Source: Phalacrocorax aristotelis
Taxonomy: Eukaryota > Chordata > Aves > Suliformes > Phalacrocoracidae
NCBI RefSeq assembly: GCF_949628215.1
Contig: NW_027441295.1
Coordinates: forward strand, 285,001 to 349,000
Length of the DNA: 64,000 bases
Direction of reading: 5' to 3'
The position numbers and the translations under genes were made by a program. Of the stretch, positions 46,621 to 59,356 are shown in pieces; positions within the stretch are counted from its first letter, which is position 1, and each line of letters begins with the position of its first letter. A model generated the notes under the pieces. The model saw only the letters and a program-made list of their open reading frames with translations, searched no databases and was not told the origin of the DNA.

Positions 46621-47676
46621 TAGCTGAGGTCACTTGGAAAGCAAGGGGGTTTAACCTCTGCCAAATTATTCAACCCAACAGTGGATTGTGACCGTCTCCT
46701 TTTCTCCAGGCTGAAGAAACCAAGTGACTTTAGCTGCTCCTTGTGTGGTTTCTCCTCTAAACCCTTCACCAACTTGTGGCCCTCCTCTGGGCATTCTCTA
46801 GTAGCTTTGTATCTGTAATGTACTGTGGCACCCAAAACTGCCCACAGCACTTAAGGTGAGGCCGCCCCAGCGTGGAGCAGAGCGGGACAATCCCCTCCCT
46901 CGACTGGCTGCCATGCAGGGCTCGATGCCCCCCAGGGCACAGCTGGGCCTCTGGGCTGCCAGGGCACGCTGCTGGCTCGTGTTCAACTTGCCGTCGACCA
47001 GAACCCCCAGGTCCCTCTGCAGAGCTGCTCCCCAGCCCCTCGTTCCCCAGGCTGTCTGTATATCCCAGGTTGCCATGCCCCAGGGGCAAAATCAGGCACT
47101 TGCCCTCATTAAACTTTATGCAGTCGGTGATTGCCCAGCTCTCCAGCCTGTCCAGGAGACATGGTAGTGTTAGGAGATATGGTAGTCTCGGGTTGACGGT
47201 TGGACTTGGTGATCTTAGAGGTCTTTTCCAACCCTAATGATTCTGTGATTCTATGGTCTCTCTACAGGGCCTCTCTGCCCTCGAGTGCCAACAGCTCCTC
47301 CCAGTTTTGTGTCGTCAGCAAGTTTAGTTAGTATTCCTTCAAGCCCTGCACCCAAGGCATTTACCAAGAGATTAAAGAGTACCAGAGCCAAGATGGAGCC
47401 CTGTGCAACCCCACTAGTGACTGGCCGCCAGCCCGATGTAAGCCATTGACTATGACCCTTTGAGCCCGACCCATCAGCCCATTGCTCACCCACTGCATGA
47501 CGTGTTTATCCAGCTCTGTGCTGGACAGTTTGTCCAGGAGAAGACTGTGAGAGAGAGTAGCGAAAGCTTTACTGAAATCCAAAAAGATCACATTGGCCGA
47601 CTTCCCTTGTTCAGCTAGGTGCGTGACCTCGTCATCGAAGGAACTCAGATTTGTCGTCGTTGCCCATTTGTCGCTC
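46621..47676 (-). mobile_element. CR1 LINE ORF2 fragment interrupted by a second CR1, unit 2
   Basis: Duplicate of 21,690-22,745 with the same interruption and only a few substitutions. Confidence 0.88.
47159..47255 (+). mobile_element. CR1 3' tail inserted into another CR1, unit 2
   Basis: Identical nested arrangement to unit 1, ending in the two octamers. Confidence 0.88.
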
Positions 47677-50600
47677 CAATTCATCCTCTCCCCCCAAATC
47701 CATACCCTGGCGGGCCTGCCTCAGGCCCTGGCAGGAGGGCTGGAGCAATGGCCTTGGGGGGCGACGGGGTGGTTTCCGTTTCTGCGAGGCCTGGAGGGTG
47801 CTGGGCCGTTCCTGCAACACCTTGCTGGCCGAGTTGGACAGCCACGCGGGCAGGGGCGGAGGCGGCGGGGGCGGAGGCAGGCAGGCCGGGCGGCTGTCCG
47901 GGCCAGTGGGGGCTGGTTCCCCCCTGGTGCCCCATGGCTGGCGGGCCGCTTTCCCAGGCACACGTGATGGCTGCTGGTATCGGGTCCAGCTCTCGGAGGG
48001 GCTGGGGGGGTCAGTCCAGCTGTCCGGGCGTGAGGGGCAGCTGCTGGTGTCAGACCGGGCTCTCGAAGCTGCGGCGAGGCGCCTGCGGAGAGAGGAGGCT
48101 GCTGAGGCCCTGCCACGGCTGCGGTGCCCGGAGGGTGTGGGGCAGAGCTGCGCGCCCCACGGGGTCTGGGAACCCGGCTGCATGTGGGAGCTGTGGGCAC
48201 GGAGAGCTCTGTGCAGAAAATGGGGCGCCCCGCACCCCTCGGGTGGGGCTCTGCTCCCAGAAGCTGAGAGCTGGGAAGGTTTGTCACCGCAGCCTGAGCT
48301 GCTGGGACACCTTGGCCAAGGGCAAGCTCTGGGATTTACAGCATCACCTAGCAGGGTGATTTCTGCCGCGAGGCTCACTGGCGGGGAGATGTCACTATTG
48401 CAATTCTCTCTTTCTACGGCAACGTCATGCCTTGTTGTTACTTCCTGACCTTCCTCTGCCTATGTCGGTCACTGGCTCTGCTCTTGTCCAAGCAGGGTCC
48501 CTTTTAACCCACATTTGTCTCAGTAAGAAGGGGTTACAGAAAAGAATGCCCACGAATTGAGAGGCCAGTTAAAACTCAGCTCTCCAGAATACCCTGCCTC
48601 TAAATGAGTCTCAGCAAATAGCAGCCATCTCATGCAGAAGTTTGGCAAAAGACCTCCCAACGACTCACCGTCTTCTCTTCCTCCACAGGTGGATCAGACA
48701 ACAAAAAAACATCCCAAGCAGTATGGACCCCAAGACCGCCACGGCACCTTCTATGCAGAACTTCTGGAAATCCTTAGGATCCGTGTCGCTTGAGCTTCTC
48801 TTGCCATCCACACCTGGAGGAACAGTTCTGCACGTTACTGTGTCCTGCGTGCTACTGGTAATCTCACAGGAGGCCTGACGTTGCCAGGAGATGTTTGTCC
48901 TCACTTTGTTAGCTTCTCTGAACCAGTGAACATCCTGGGGCTGCAACGTTTCCTTGGTTTCAGTAGAAACCAAGGAAAGTCCCAAAGCCCTTGCAAATCA
49001 ATGCACTCTGGAGCATCTCTTTCTCCTCTCACCTCTGCCTACACTCCGGGATGGCCATAACCCAGTTTTCCCCGTGCCATGGGTTTGCTCCCCCTTCTTG
49101 GCTACCCTTCCCATTTGCACACAATGTCTTTGGCGCTCGCCCACCCTCGCTCTCCGAGGCTTGCTGGTGCCGCTGCACGGAGACTCTCTCTGACCCATTG
49201 GGACAAGCTGTCCCACGGAACAGAACTCATGAGGCCAGATGGAGAGCACATGGGGGAGCGCAGCTCTTTGACCAACCGCCCCTTTGAGCAGCACGGACAA
49301 AACCCATCCCTGCATCGGGGAGCGGCACCCCCAGCTCTCCCTCCCCAGCCCAGTGCCCACACCCCGAGGGCATGGAGTCAGGCCCTCTCAGGAGACACCT
49401 GACCCTTGTTCTCCCCCTTTGCCTTTTCTCCAGCGTGGGCACGCTTGCACGCCTCCAGTTCTCAGGAGTTGTCTCCCACCTATGGCCCCTGCAAGACTGC
49501 TCAGTACCTGCACTCTTCTGAAAAAATTCATACGTCCTGGTGCGGTGGGCTTCCCTGGGGTTGGACAGCACTGCCAAGAAGGAGAGAAAGGTAAAGCCTC
49601 AGCATGGCTCAGGCCCACAGGATGCAGAAGGATGGTGCAGGATCCCTCTGCCCCAGCAGCAAATCCCTTTGGACCCCAGTTCACAGGAGGGATCCCCCTC
49701 TGTTGTGCCCAGGGCCTCTGGGGACTCACAGCAAGCTCGGGGTACTCAGGGAGGGACATTTGATTAAGAGTCGTCTTTCCCATCATCTACTGAACGTGGC
49801 TCAGGTGGCCTTGCTCCCAAAATTGCAGAGGTCTGAAAATCCTGTGAATGGGCTGCAGTGGGAGGTGAGCATTCCACCACATCCGCAGAGGGTTACCAGC
49901 ATCTCTCTGGCCCGCTGATGGCAATAACCACCGCAGCCCCGAGACGACCGTCATCCTCAGAGAGCCACTCCTGGCTTCTTTGAGAACACTAGCTCTGTAC
50001 TAAGGGTTTGGCTGCCGACCCAATGTGCAGTAGCGGCACCAGGGGAGGAGCCTGCAGACGCCCAGCGCTTTTGATATGTGACCCTGGATGACTGGGGGGC
50101 AGCAAGTACTTGGCATGCCTGTTGATTGAATTGCTGCTGTTTTTTCATCAGAGACTGGCACCGCGTGACCGCCTCTTTCCTGAAGCGCCTCCTTCCCCAC
50201 AGTCTCACGGTCCATCTCTTTAGAAAGAGGGTCATTTTAATGAGAAGCAACCGTTCCTCATCAGGAGCGTGGTGTTTTCAGGAGGCAAAATACGTTAATA
50301 ACACTTAGAAACAAAGCCTGGGCATTTGGGGGTGCACCTCGTCTCTAGTCCGAACTATGTGTCATTCGCAGAGAAAAATTTAAGCACTAGGCACTTTCCA
50401 GTTTACCAGTAGACAGCAAAAGCTGACCTACTGAGAGCCTAGGAGATTGCATGGCATCTTCTTGTTTGCACTTAGTTCATTTTTGGCAGACTTCAAGATG
50501 ATGGTAAATGACTTTGTTCAGAGAGGACAGGAAGATGCTGCACCCAGTTCCGCTGGGGAAAGAGCCCTTTGGAGAAGCACGTCCCATCATGCCAACTCCA

Positions 50601-52387
50601 TCACACGGTAAGGGCAACAGACACAGACGGCGGGCTGAACCCCAAGCTCTTGCAACCATGTTCTGGGCACTTTCACAAGTGGCAGCAAAGAGCCCACAGT
50701 CCCCCAAAGCAAGAGGAAAACCAGAGCCAAGTTTTCTAAAACACAGCTGGAAACAGACAGCTAAACCACCCAAGACTGAAGTCACAGCCCCTCATTTTAG
50801 CTGCCTTCAAGTTAGCTGTCGGGCCTCAAGCTGGGTGCGCAGCTCTCAGCTGCCCCTGACCGTGAGGTGTCACCGAGAGACCTCAGACATCAAGGAGGAC
50901 AACGGAGCCGGCTGGAGCAGGCTCCCATCCTTGCCAGGCATTCCTGCAGCCCCGGCAGGGTCTGCCGGTCTCAGCGACCCCAAAGTGCCTGCACATCCTC
51001 ATGCACACCATGCATGGAGCTTTCGGGAGAAAGGATTCCTTGGAGCTCACACCAGCTCTGAACTCAAGCCCAGAGAGCCCGCGGGCTTTGCAGCAGCCAC
51101 TGGGAGCAGCAGAGGCTCGGAGGGGCTGTCAAAGACACCTTCGCAGGGCAGAGTATCCCAGGGCACATCACCGAGCCCGAGCCGTGCCCTCTCTGCTCTT
51201 CTGCGTGTCTGAGCATTGGCCAAGAAATTGTTGAGTAAAATTTCACATGAACAGCATCTTCAACCCTAAATGCACATTCCTTGAAGTGACATACCTGTGG
51301 GATCATCCTGAGGCTCCCAGAGAACATCTGCCTGAGGCGCCTGGAGACCATGGCCTGGAGGCACGGCTGTAATCAAGCACATTTCCATTAGCTGTTGTGA
51401 TCGACTTCTTTCCCAGTGACCTGCAGTGACTGGAGGGGGGTCAGGTAATGACACGGGTGGAGATTTCCAAAGCCGCAGAGGGGCCTGAGTGGCCTGTTGG
51501 CTGGCACCTGGAAGCTCTCAAAATACTGTTTCCAGGCCGTGTGCCACACGCCTCAAGCACCGGATGGACATACGGCCCCTTGGGGATTTCTTACTGGGAG
51601 ATCTCTACTGTGCACAAAAAAGGCCCACGTGGAAGCACTGGAGGGAAAAAATGGTCATTTGCACATCTCGTGGAGAAGGGCCTGCTGGGCAGTGGGAGTG
51701 CCCCACCGCTGCCCCATCTGCTCCCCCAGGCTGAGGGCTGGGGCTGTGTGTCGGGGACCTGGGTTTGCCAAGGAGAGCACTGCAGGGCTAGAGCAGGAAT
51801 GCTCCCGTCTTCCTGAGCGGACGTCTCCCCAGGACAGACATCCCCGAGGCTGAAAGCTGGACCCAGCTGGGGAGCGGCAGAGCCACGGCCCCGGGCACAG
51901 CTGTCACCAGCCCGGCATAGAAGCGCTCCCGAAGGCTACTGCCTTGCTCTGCTGTGCAGCGCTGGCGCCGACGTGCAGGCTGCGGGAAGGCTGCAGCGGG
52001 ACTGGGTGGCACAGGGCCAGCTCTAGGGATGCTTTCTCACCCCACGGCACTGCTCCCGGCCCCACCATTCACCTGGAAAACCCCTCTGCAGTGGCCGTGG
52101 CCCCCTGCGCCTCCCCGCAGCACAACTGCCTCCCACTTGCCCCTGGAGCCGGCCATGGCTCCCCTGGCTCAGCCCAGCCCTGCTGCTCTCCCAGCCTTGC
52201 CCCACCATGGTCCCGGCCCCGCTACCACCCCAATGTGCGCTGGGCGCTGCTCCACGCTGCCCAGGGCTGCATGCCAGCCCTCGCCTGCCCACCTACCTAA
52301 TCCCCATGCTTGCCATGGAGCAGCCTGGGTGTCCCGGGCTTGCAGGGCCACCAATAGGAGGATAATAAGGAGGCACGTGGGGGCCAT
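47632..52387 (-). CDS. Candidate type I membrane protein with proline-rich cytoplasmic tail, copy 2
   Basis: Exons are 52387-52297, 51420-51295, 48813-48669 and 48394-47632, with the same borders and phases as in copy 1. Differences from copy 1 are two amino-acid changes in the signal peptide region (Gln to Arg, Ile to Thr) and one silent change there, none in exon 2, one silent change in the transmembrane exon, and five silent changes in the GC-rich part of the tail exon. In the CR1-overlapping last codons one further base differs. The pattern favours constraint on the tail and membrane exons but rests on few sites. Confidence 0.4.
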
Positions 52388-52408
52388 GGTCCCCCGTGCC
52401 TGCACCGT

Positions 52409-52470
52409 GCTGCTGCTGCTGCGGCTGCTGCTGCTACCGCTGCTGCTGCTGCTACTGCTGCTGCTGCTGG
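52409..52470 (-). repeat. Interrupted CAG/CTG trinucleotide repeat, unit 2
   Basis: Counterpart of 27,478-27,538. A CCG interruption of unit 1 is CTG here, so the pure run is longer. Confidence 0.85.
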
Positions 52471-52501
52471 CACTGGCCAAGCTGTACCCGCGGCACAGCA
52501 C

Positions 52502-52508
52502 AATATAT
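52502..52508 (-). promoter_or_regulatory. TATA-like element of the candidate membrane-protein gene, unit 2
   Basis: ATATATT on the minus strand, same distance from the ATG as in unit 1. Confidence 0.35.
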
Positions 52509-52529
52509 CATGGCACGGCACAGCGGGGT

Positions 52530-54300
52530 CTGTGACCTCACAGTGCGCCCTCCCCACCCACCCAGCCACGCCCATGGGGTGCCACCCCGCCCCTAAGCAC
52601 TGCTCCCCTGGAGCACCCCACCCCACTTGTCACCTCGGGAGGGGGACTTTCACAGCCTGGCCAGCGCTGCCCCTCTGTCCACCCCTGTGATCTCTGCTGC
52701 AGAGTTTCTTTGCGTTTCCTTCCCCACTCTGTGATGGAGCAGCCAGATGCAGCAGACTTGTGAACACAAGGGATTTCTCCTTCCAGGTCCGCTAGAGCCC
52801 AATCAGGTGGACTCTCGCACCCAGGAGGCTCGTCCTATCCCAGCCTGATGGATGTGGCCGCTGCTGTTGCCATGTGTGTGTCCGAGAGACTTGCGCTGCT
52901 TTCCAAAGAGCCAGACACACCAACACACACGCAGACTTACACAATTAATGTGACCGGCAAAAGAGATGGGCACAGTCGGAGCAATGCCTTTGCCAGCACC
53001 CATGTATACGCAACCACTGCTTAGATAAACACGAACACAGCCCGGTCCTTTTCTGCCTTTCCAGATGAGCAGGGCTGGATGTTTACTGGTGAAACATAAA
53101 CACACCTTCACTCCCTAGATTCATAAGCGCAGCGTGTTCATAGATTCCTCCAATAACAGCGTGGAAATCAAGTCCCTGCAATATCCGTGGCTGGCTGTCA
53201 AGCTCCTCACCCAGTCATGGGTGCAAACCTTGGGCCTTTCTAGGTAGAATGTAGGACTTTGAAATATGGCACTCCTTGAAAACGTTGCTCGTTCAGTAGT
53301 GGGTTGACTTGTTCCTGGCTGGCAAACTGAAAAGCACCGTGAGGTCAGGCTGCCAAAAGCCGAGCTGGTGCTCTTGAGGAGAATGCCCATCGACTGTAAA
53401 TAGGGAAATCTGGCATGCTTTCGAAAACCTGGTGCGCAACACAACACTGCTGTTTCAAAAGAGCATTAAAAGAGTATATTTAAAAGAGCATTAACAGCAT
53501 CGTGAATATTTACACACAATCTCCAGGTGCAGACCGCCTTCCCTGGGGAGAAGGGACATGCTATTCACATAAACAGCCGATGTCTTTCCCTGTTTTCAAC
53601 ATCCCTGGGCAGCTGAGACATTGCCTGCGGACGTAGATGAGAGCCCCCAGCCCCTGGAGGGGCGGCTGGAGGATGGGCACGTCAAAGGGGCCTGATGGGA
53701 GCCCTGCAGGGCCTCATCCCTTGGACCAACGGGCACCTTCCCTTGTCACACAGAGCGTCTCATGGGCTGGAAAAGGGACGCTCTGCAGAGTTGCTGGCAA
53801 GTCTCTGGAGAAGAGCTTCCCCCTCCGCCTCTCCCAAGGCCTCTCTCAGCTCCAGCGCCCTTCCCAAGGACAGCCGCAGCAGGTGGGTGCAGGCAGCACT
53901 GCAGGGAAGGACAGGCAGCGGCCACAAGAGTCGGCACTGCGGGAAAGGTGGCACCCCAGAGAGCCTGCCGGGGTCCCCAGTGTGTGCGAGACAGTGCCCA
54001 GGAGGGTGGTTTTAAATCTAGGCTACCCCCTGTCTAACCATCTATGTGAGAGTACAACCTGACCCGGTGTGACACATAACACCAGCGCTGTGAAGAGATG
54101 TGACGTTCAAATGAAAAATGAGACAGTTTGAACAGCTTTTAGTAGCCTGCAGGAAGCAAAAGGGGAAGCGCTGTATATAGAACAAAAAAATAGACTGAAT
54201 AAATTTCTGAACCTGCTGTGAGAAGTTATGCCATATCGAAGTGCACGTCTGCAAGCCCTGCGCTGCACTATGTGAGCCCTGCTCACATGCAGTGATCTGG
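52530..54300. other. Intergenic sequence, no gene seen, unit 2
   Basis: Counterpart of 27,600-29,369. Nothing further is recognised. Confidence 0.45.
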
Positions 54301-54841
54301 CTGATGGGGCAGAGTGTACCCTCGGACAGCTTGCAGGTGGCACAGAAGTGGGAGGAGAGGCCCATGCGCCGGCGGGTCGTGCTGCCGACCAGAGGGGCCC
54401 TGAGAGGCTGGAGAAAGGGGCTGACAGGACCCTCATGCAGCTCACCCCGGGGAAGGGCAAAGTCCCGCACCTGGGAAGGAACAAGCCCTTGCACCAGTAC
54501 ACGCTGGGGGACACCCAGCTGGAAAGCAGCTGTGCAGACTCCTGGGGACATGGTGGACCCCCAGCTGACCAGTTTGGAGCCGGCAAAGTGCTCCTGGGGC
54601 ACAGGCGGCTAACTGAGTCCTGGGCTGCAGTAGGCAAGGCATCAGCAGGAGATGGAGGGAGGTGACCCTTCCCCTGTGCTGTGTCCAGCTCTGGGCTCCC
54701 CAGTGCAAGACTCACAGAGCCATACTGGAGAGACTCCCCGCCCAGTTTCCGTTGGGGTCGGACCGTTGGAGCCAACCGCCACCAGTGCCGGCAGGACGGA
54801 GCTGTGCTGGCGTGGAGCAGCGCTGGGAGGAGGCAGAGTCT
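54301..54841 (+). mobile_element. CR1 LINE ORF2 fragment, unit 2
   Basis: Duplicate of 29,370-29,910 with the same deletions. Confidence 0.82.
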
Positions 54842-57800
54842 GGCGTTGGTCTCGGACTAGCAAGCCGGTGACTTTAGAGCAGAACACACTTTTCTCTGGA
54901 CTTTGGGTAGGAAAAAACAGCCTTCACTGAGTGGTCTGGGAGGTGGTTAACAGATTGACTTTCAGCCTGAAGTCCTTCAATCTCTGCTAATTGAATATGG
55001 TGCCTGTGCAGATGGGATACACTGTGCAATGTCACTAATTTTGCCTGTCGTCTCTAACCCAAAACTCAAACGAAGTCCTGTCCCCTCGGCTCCTTATCTG
55101 AGCGTAGACAAGAGTCACCTTAACTTAATGGAACGTCAAGATTCACTCTATTTTTATCACCTTAGAATATGCAACAAATAAATACTTCCTTATTACTCAG
55201 CTTTCCAGAACGTGATTTGGTTTGACTTGCTAGAATCCAGGTGGGGATTTGCTTGTCTGTAGTGCTGCAGTGGGATTACTGGCAGCGAGCGTTTGTGTGG
55301 TGGTGATGCCTAAAGAGACGAGTTGGGTTGGTGCTCCACTGTGTTAGTTTGCCGATCAACCTGATAAATCTCAGAGTTTGAGGTGGAAAGGCAAGCTGTG
55401 TGCTGACGTAAGCGTATAGCCTGTGAGTTACTTATGTTTGTGAAAAAATGACATCGTTTTGTAAGTCTTATTTCTTAAATCTAAGTAAGCTGGGAACAGG
55501 GAAAGTAAAGGTTCAGAAGGATCACATCACACCTTGAATCTGTGTCTACCAAAGTGATTTGCAATCGAATGTAGTTGTAACTCTCCGTTGCCTCAGGGAG
55601 TTTTTCTACACCACAAAGAAGTGGTTCACTTTTGAACGTGAAGAACATGAAGAACCTTTGGTGGGGAAATTTGGTTGTAGTGTGGTAAAGGTTATGAAGA
55701 GTCCTCGTAACCTAAGGAGGGAGGTCCTCATCACCTTCCTCCTAAGAGTCATCGAGACTTGGAGCAGCAAGAATTCGCATAATCAAAAGGCTTTTGGTAG
55801 TGCTTTGAGTAGCAGAGAAGGTTGGAAATGTAATTTGGTTTCCAGGAAACGTGAAAGAAAATACAGTTGTCTAGATTACTGTGGGCGCTGCTAAGATTAG
55901 AATTCTTGTAGCCAAGAGGAAAGGTAAATTCTGCAGCAGCTTGCCAGGCAGCGCAGTCACAGCAAGCCCTCGATCTGGGAGAGGAGGAAGCCTTGGGGCT
56001 TAGGGTTTTTTTTATTTTCCCGCACCTCTGGGAGAAGAAAAAACAACGTATAAAGGAAAGGATACGTTGTGATGGTCACGTCTCTGTTTTGTTGTCGTGT
56101 AACACTTTGCTGTTGATGTAAAGCTCCCTGTTGTCATCGTGTTGCATTTTGCAAGGAGGCTAAAGGCCAGCCTGCGTCCTGTTCTTGCAGAGCTTAGTGC
56201 AGGAGTCTTGGCGTGCTCGTGTCTCTGCTCTGGCAGTCAGCGCTGTGCTGGGAGGGGCTGCAGGTGCTGAAAGGTCTGTCTTCATCAAGGCCTTGTAACA
56301 AAGCTGCTGGCAGGCGGCTTTGCGTGTTACAGAGCAGCGTGCGCTTCTCCTCGGCAGGAGTCAGCTTTTTGCCGAACAAGCTGCTGTGCTTTTTGCTGTT
56401 GTTTCCGGCTGCCTTTGTCAATTTGTGTTCTCATTCATGAAGGCGCTGGTGTGCATTCAAAACTTTCTTGCTTTCCCTGCTTGCTATTTTGATTCTAAAT
56501 GAGGGCTGGTGCAAACTGTACTAAGCTATTATCTCCCTTCCACGCTTTCTAGAAATACTCCTTTCCCGTGGCAATGGTGTGTGTCTCCCCTGCAACTCGG
56601 CCGCTGCCTCGTCTGAGGTAGAGCCATGATTTGCCCTAATACCCGTTTGGCAAAGAAGGCGCGGGCTGTATCCCAGTGCTGACGGGCTGTGAGCAGTGGG
56701 AGGGCGAGGCTGAGATTTGTCTCTCTTACTTAAGGCCCTTAAATAGGATAAAGTTTCTTGTACATAACTGATTTGCTATGTTTGTTAGAGCTAATGTTCT
56801 CAGAGTAGGGAATGGCAATTGCTAAGCTGTAATAACAGAATGCACCATTGCAGATGAAGTGAACTCAGTTAAAAAACTGTAGAAAATGTAGTAAACGCAA
56901 GGCAGTAACGCATTTTTGTACAGGGCTTTTTTTATTCCTTGTTTTCTTTTTTCTTGATCTAATTGGAAACAATGCTGGGTGTTTAAGACTTACAGTCCTG
57001 TATTTACTTTCTTGTTTCTGATGGGCTATTTCTTGCTCCACCTTTGAGTGATTTCTATTCAGCTTGTCCTTTTATGTTCTTCCCTTCAGTGAGACAATGC
57101 TCTTAAGGCAACTTCAGCCTAGATCTAAGGAAGGGATAACGAGGACTATCAAGCAGCTTTGTAACCAAATCTCATAATTTATACCTTTTCCAGTGAAGGC
57201 GATGCTGTGAGTTTACATCTGTTGCAGTGAGCATTCGCTGAGAGAAGACACTTGGCATCAGGACAAGTCATGTATGAGGTAAGACGTGCACGTACGTGAA
57301 AGGATGGAAACAGTCGTTTTCTCTGAACGAGTATCGGTGAAGTTGGCAGGGGTGATATTTACCATGAAAATTCAGAGGTGACTTAAACAAACAAAAAGAC
57401 TCTTTTGCTGGGTCTTCTTGGGCACGGCCTTTGCCCATTCTTTTTGAAAACAAGTCATACAATTTCATACCGCAGCGTCGTGTGTTCCAGCTAGACTCGT
57501 CTGCAAAAAGCCTGTATAAATTCATTTCCTGAAGAGGAAGCAGCTTTTACAAATAGCATGTTCTTCATTTAAACACCAACTCAATGGCACGTGGGGAGAG
57601 AAGACGGGGCTTTGAATAGCTCTATTTAACCAAACTGCACACTTGCATAAGCTTCTGTCTGCCTCCCTTTCTTAAAAGGCGGTCACAGAGCTTGACTCTG
57701 TTCTGATCTTCAGGTTTATATTCTTGTTTTTCTTTTGAGCTCTGTCAGCAGGACTTCGAATGAAGTGTACCTACAGGGTCTCTTCAGTGTTGATCCTGTA

Positions 57801-58164
57801 ACGTAGTAGCTAGAAAGAGAACTCTTTCTACTTTTTGGCTGCATTACCCACGAAATCTACTCCTGAAGCCAGCAAAATACGTAAATACAGTAAAGTGTGG
57901 TATGATTGGTTCAAAAGAGTATATGTAAATTTTTAGAAGTGTCCCCAAAGCTGTTGCCTTTAAAATGTAGATGAGCTCAATTTTGAAAACATGCAAAGCT
58001 TTGACAGCCAAACTTCCCCATTATGGCTTGATAGTTGTCTTGCCTGCCAGATGTAGTTTCTCTTTGGCATCAGATTAAGTGCCTGGGAGAGATACAGTAC
58101 AACATGCATGTTATATTAGATACACACTTTCCTTCGTGCTTAGGTATAACTCCGAGAGCCCATT
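54842..58164. other. AT-rich right end of unit 2; no confident gene
   Basis: Counterpart of 29,911-33,233, nearly identical. It joins the CpG-rich leader of unit 3 at 58,165 through exactly the same sequence as the unit 1 to unit 2 junction. Confidence 0.5.
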
Positions 58165-58295
58165 GGTGCCTCACAGCTCGCACCCCAGGAGGCCGCCCCG
58201 AGGCACAGCTCAGGGAGGCCGGAGCGGGGCCCAGGCCCAGCTGGCTGCTGCCAGGACAGGCCCGGGGGCGGCCTGGGGCTGCGGGACAGGCCTCG

Positions 58296-58396
58296 GGCCA
58301 CGGGCTGGGGCCGGGGCAACATGGCCGCCCGGCAGCCCCTGCCCCAGGGCTCCAGCTCCCAGCATGCCCCGGGGCGCGCCTTCCCGCCGCCCGACC
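58296..58396 (+). promoter_or_regulatory. CpG-rich promoter-like stretch, unit 3
   Basis: Third copy of the YY1-like and TCCCAGCATGC motifs, unchanged at the motif positions. Confidence 0.4.
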
Positions 58397-58598
58397 CTGC
58401 GCGGGCACCGCCCCCCCAGCCCGAGCCCGCCGCCCCCCCGCAGGCCCCACGGCCGCCTCCCCGGGGCTGCCCAGGCCCTGCTCCGGGACACCCGCTGGGC
58501 GGGGAGGGGGCAGGGGGGAGACAGCAGCAGGCAGACACACAGAGGGAGCAGGAGAACAGGGCGCAGCTGGGCAGGGAGTGGAGGAAGGAAAAATCCTG
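58321..58598 (+). CDS. Candidate first coding exon, Pro/Gln-rich, unit 3
   Basis: Same frame and donor as units 1 and 2. The one base change in this stretch (AGCC to CGCC near 58,428) is silent in this frame, so the protein is the same. The evidence is otherwise as weak as for the other copies. Confidence 0.25.
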
Positions 58599-59356
58599 GT
58601 AAGGAGCCGGCAGAGGGACAGAGGGACGGAGCGAGAAACAGATGGAGGGCAAGGGGGCAGCGGGGCTCCGGGCGAGGGAGCGGGACAGGGGGTCAGAGAG
58701 ACGGTAAAGGCACCAGGAGAGCGCAGGGACAGAGACGTGGCAGAGGGAGCGGGGCAGGGGGACAGAGGGGAGAGGGGCGGAGGGAAAAGGCAGCGGGGAG
58801 AGAGAAAGGGGGAGGCCGGGGCGCAGAGCGGGACACAGGGCGAGGGGAGGGCGGGAAACGACCCCGAGAGACTGAGGCAGAGAGGGCTGTGGGTCAGGAC
58901 AAGGAGGCGCAGAAGGGCACAGCAGCCGCGGCCTCCAGGGTGGAGACGCAGGAAGAAGAAAAGCAGACAGGAGCAGGACGGAGGCCCCGAGAGCAGCAGG
59001 GCCAGCTGAGTGGGGAATACAGGCGGGAGAGAGGGCACAGGCTGCAGGACACAGGGGAAAACAGCAGCCAGGAGGGAGGACACGGCAACAGAGAAAGGAG
59101 AAGGCCAGGGAGCGGGAGAGAGGTGTAGGGAAAGGAAAACAGAGTAACAGGCTACAGGACAGACAGGGCGGAGTTAGACAATACAGGCTGGGAGTCAGAG
59201 AGAAAGAAAGAGAAAGAAGGAAGGGAGGAAGGAAAAGAAAGAAATAACCAGTGATGGGCTAAAGATAGAGAGGGAGGAACTGAAAAATGGGGTCAGGGAG
59301 CCAGACAGAGAGCGATGGGGAGAGAGCAAAAATAGCAACTCTGGGCAGCTGCCCCA
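58486..59356 (+). repeat. Purine-rich low-complexity tract with GAAA microsatellite, unit 3
   Basis: The microsatellite around 59,198-59,243 has the short allele of unit 1, not the long one of unit 2. Confidence 0.85.

Larger units (their letters stand above)
33234..58164. repeat. Tandem duplication unit 2
   Basis: The 24,931-bp block is 426 bp longer than unit 1. Five extra minisatellite repeats (45,638-46,564) explain 415 bp. The rest are small indels, for example about 12 bp at 44,896 and a longer GAAA tract near 34,270. Point differences from unit 1 are about one percent by eye. Confidence 0.97.
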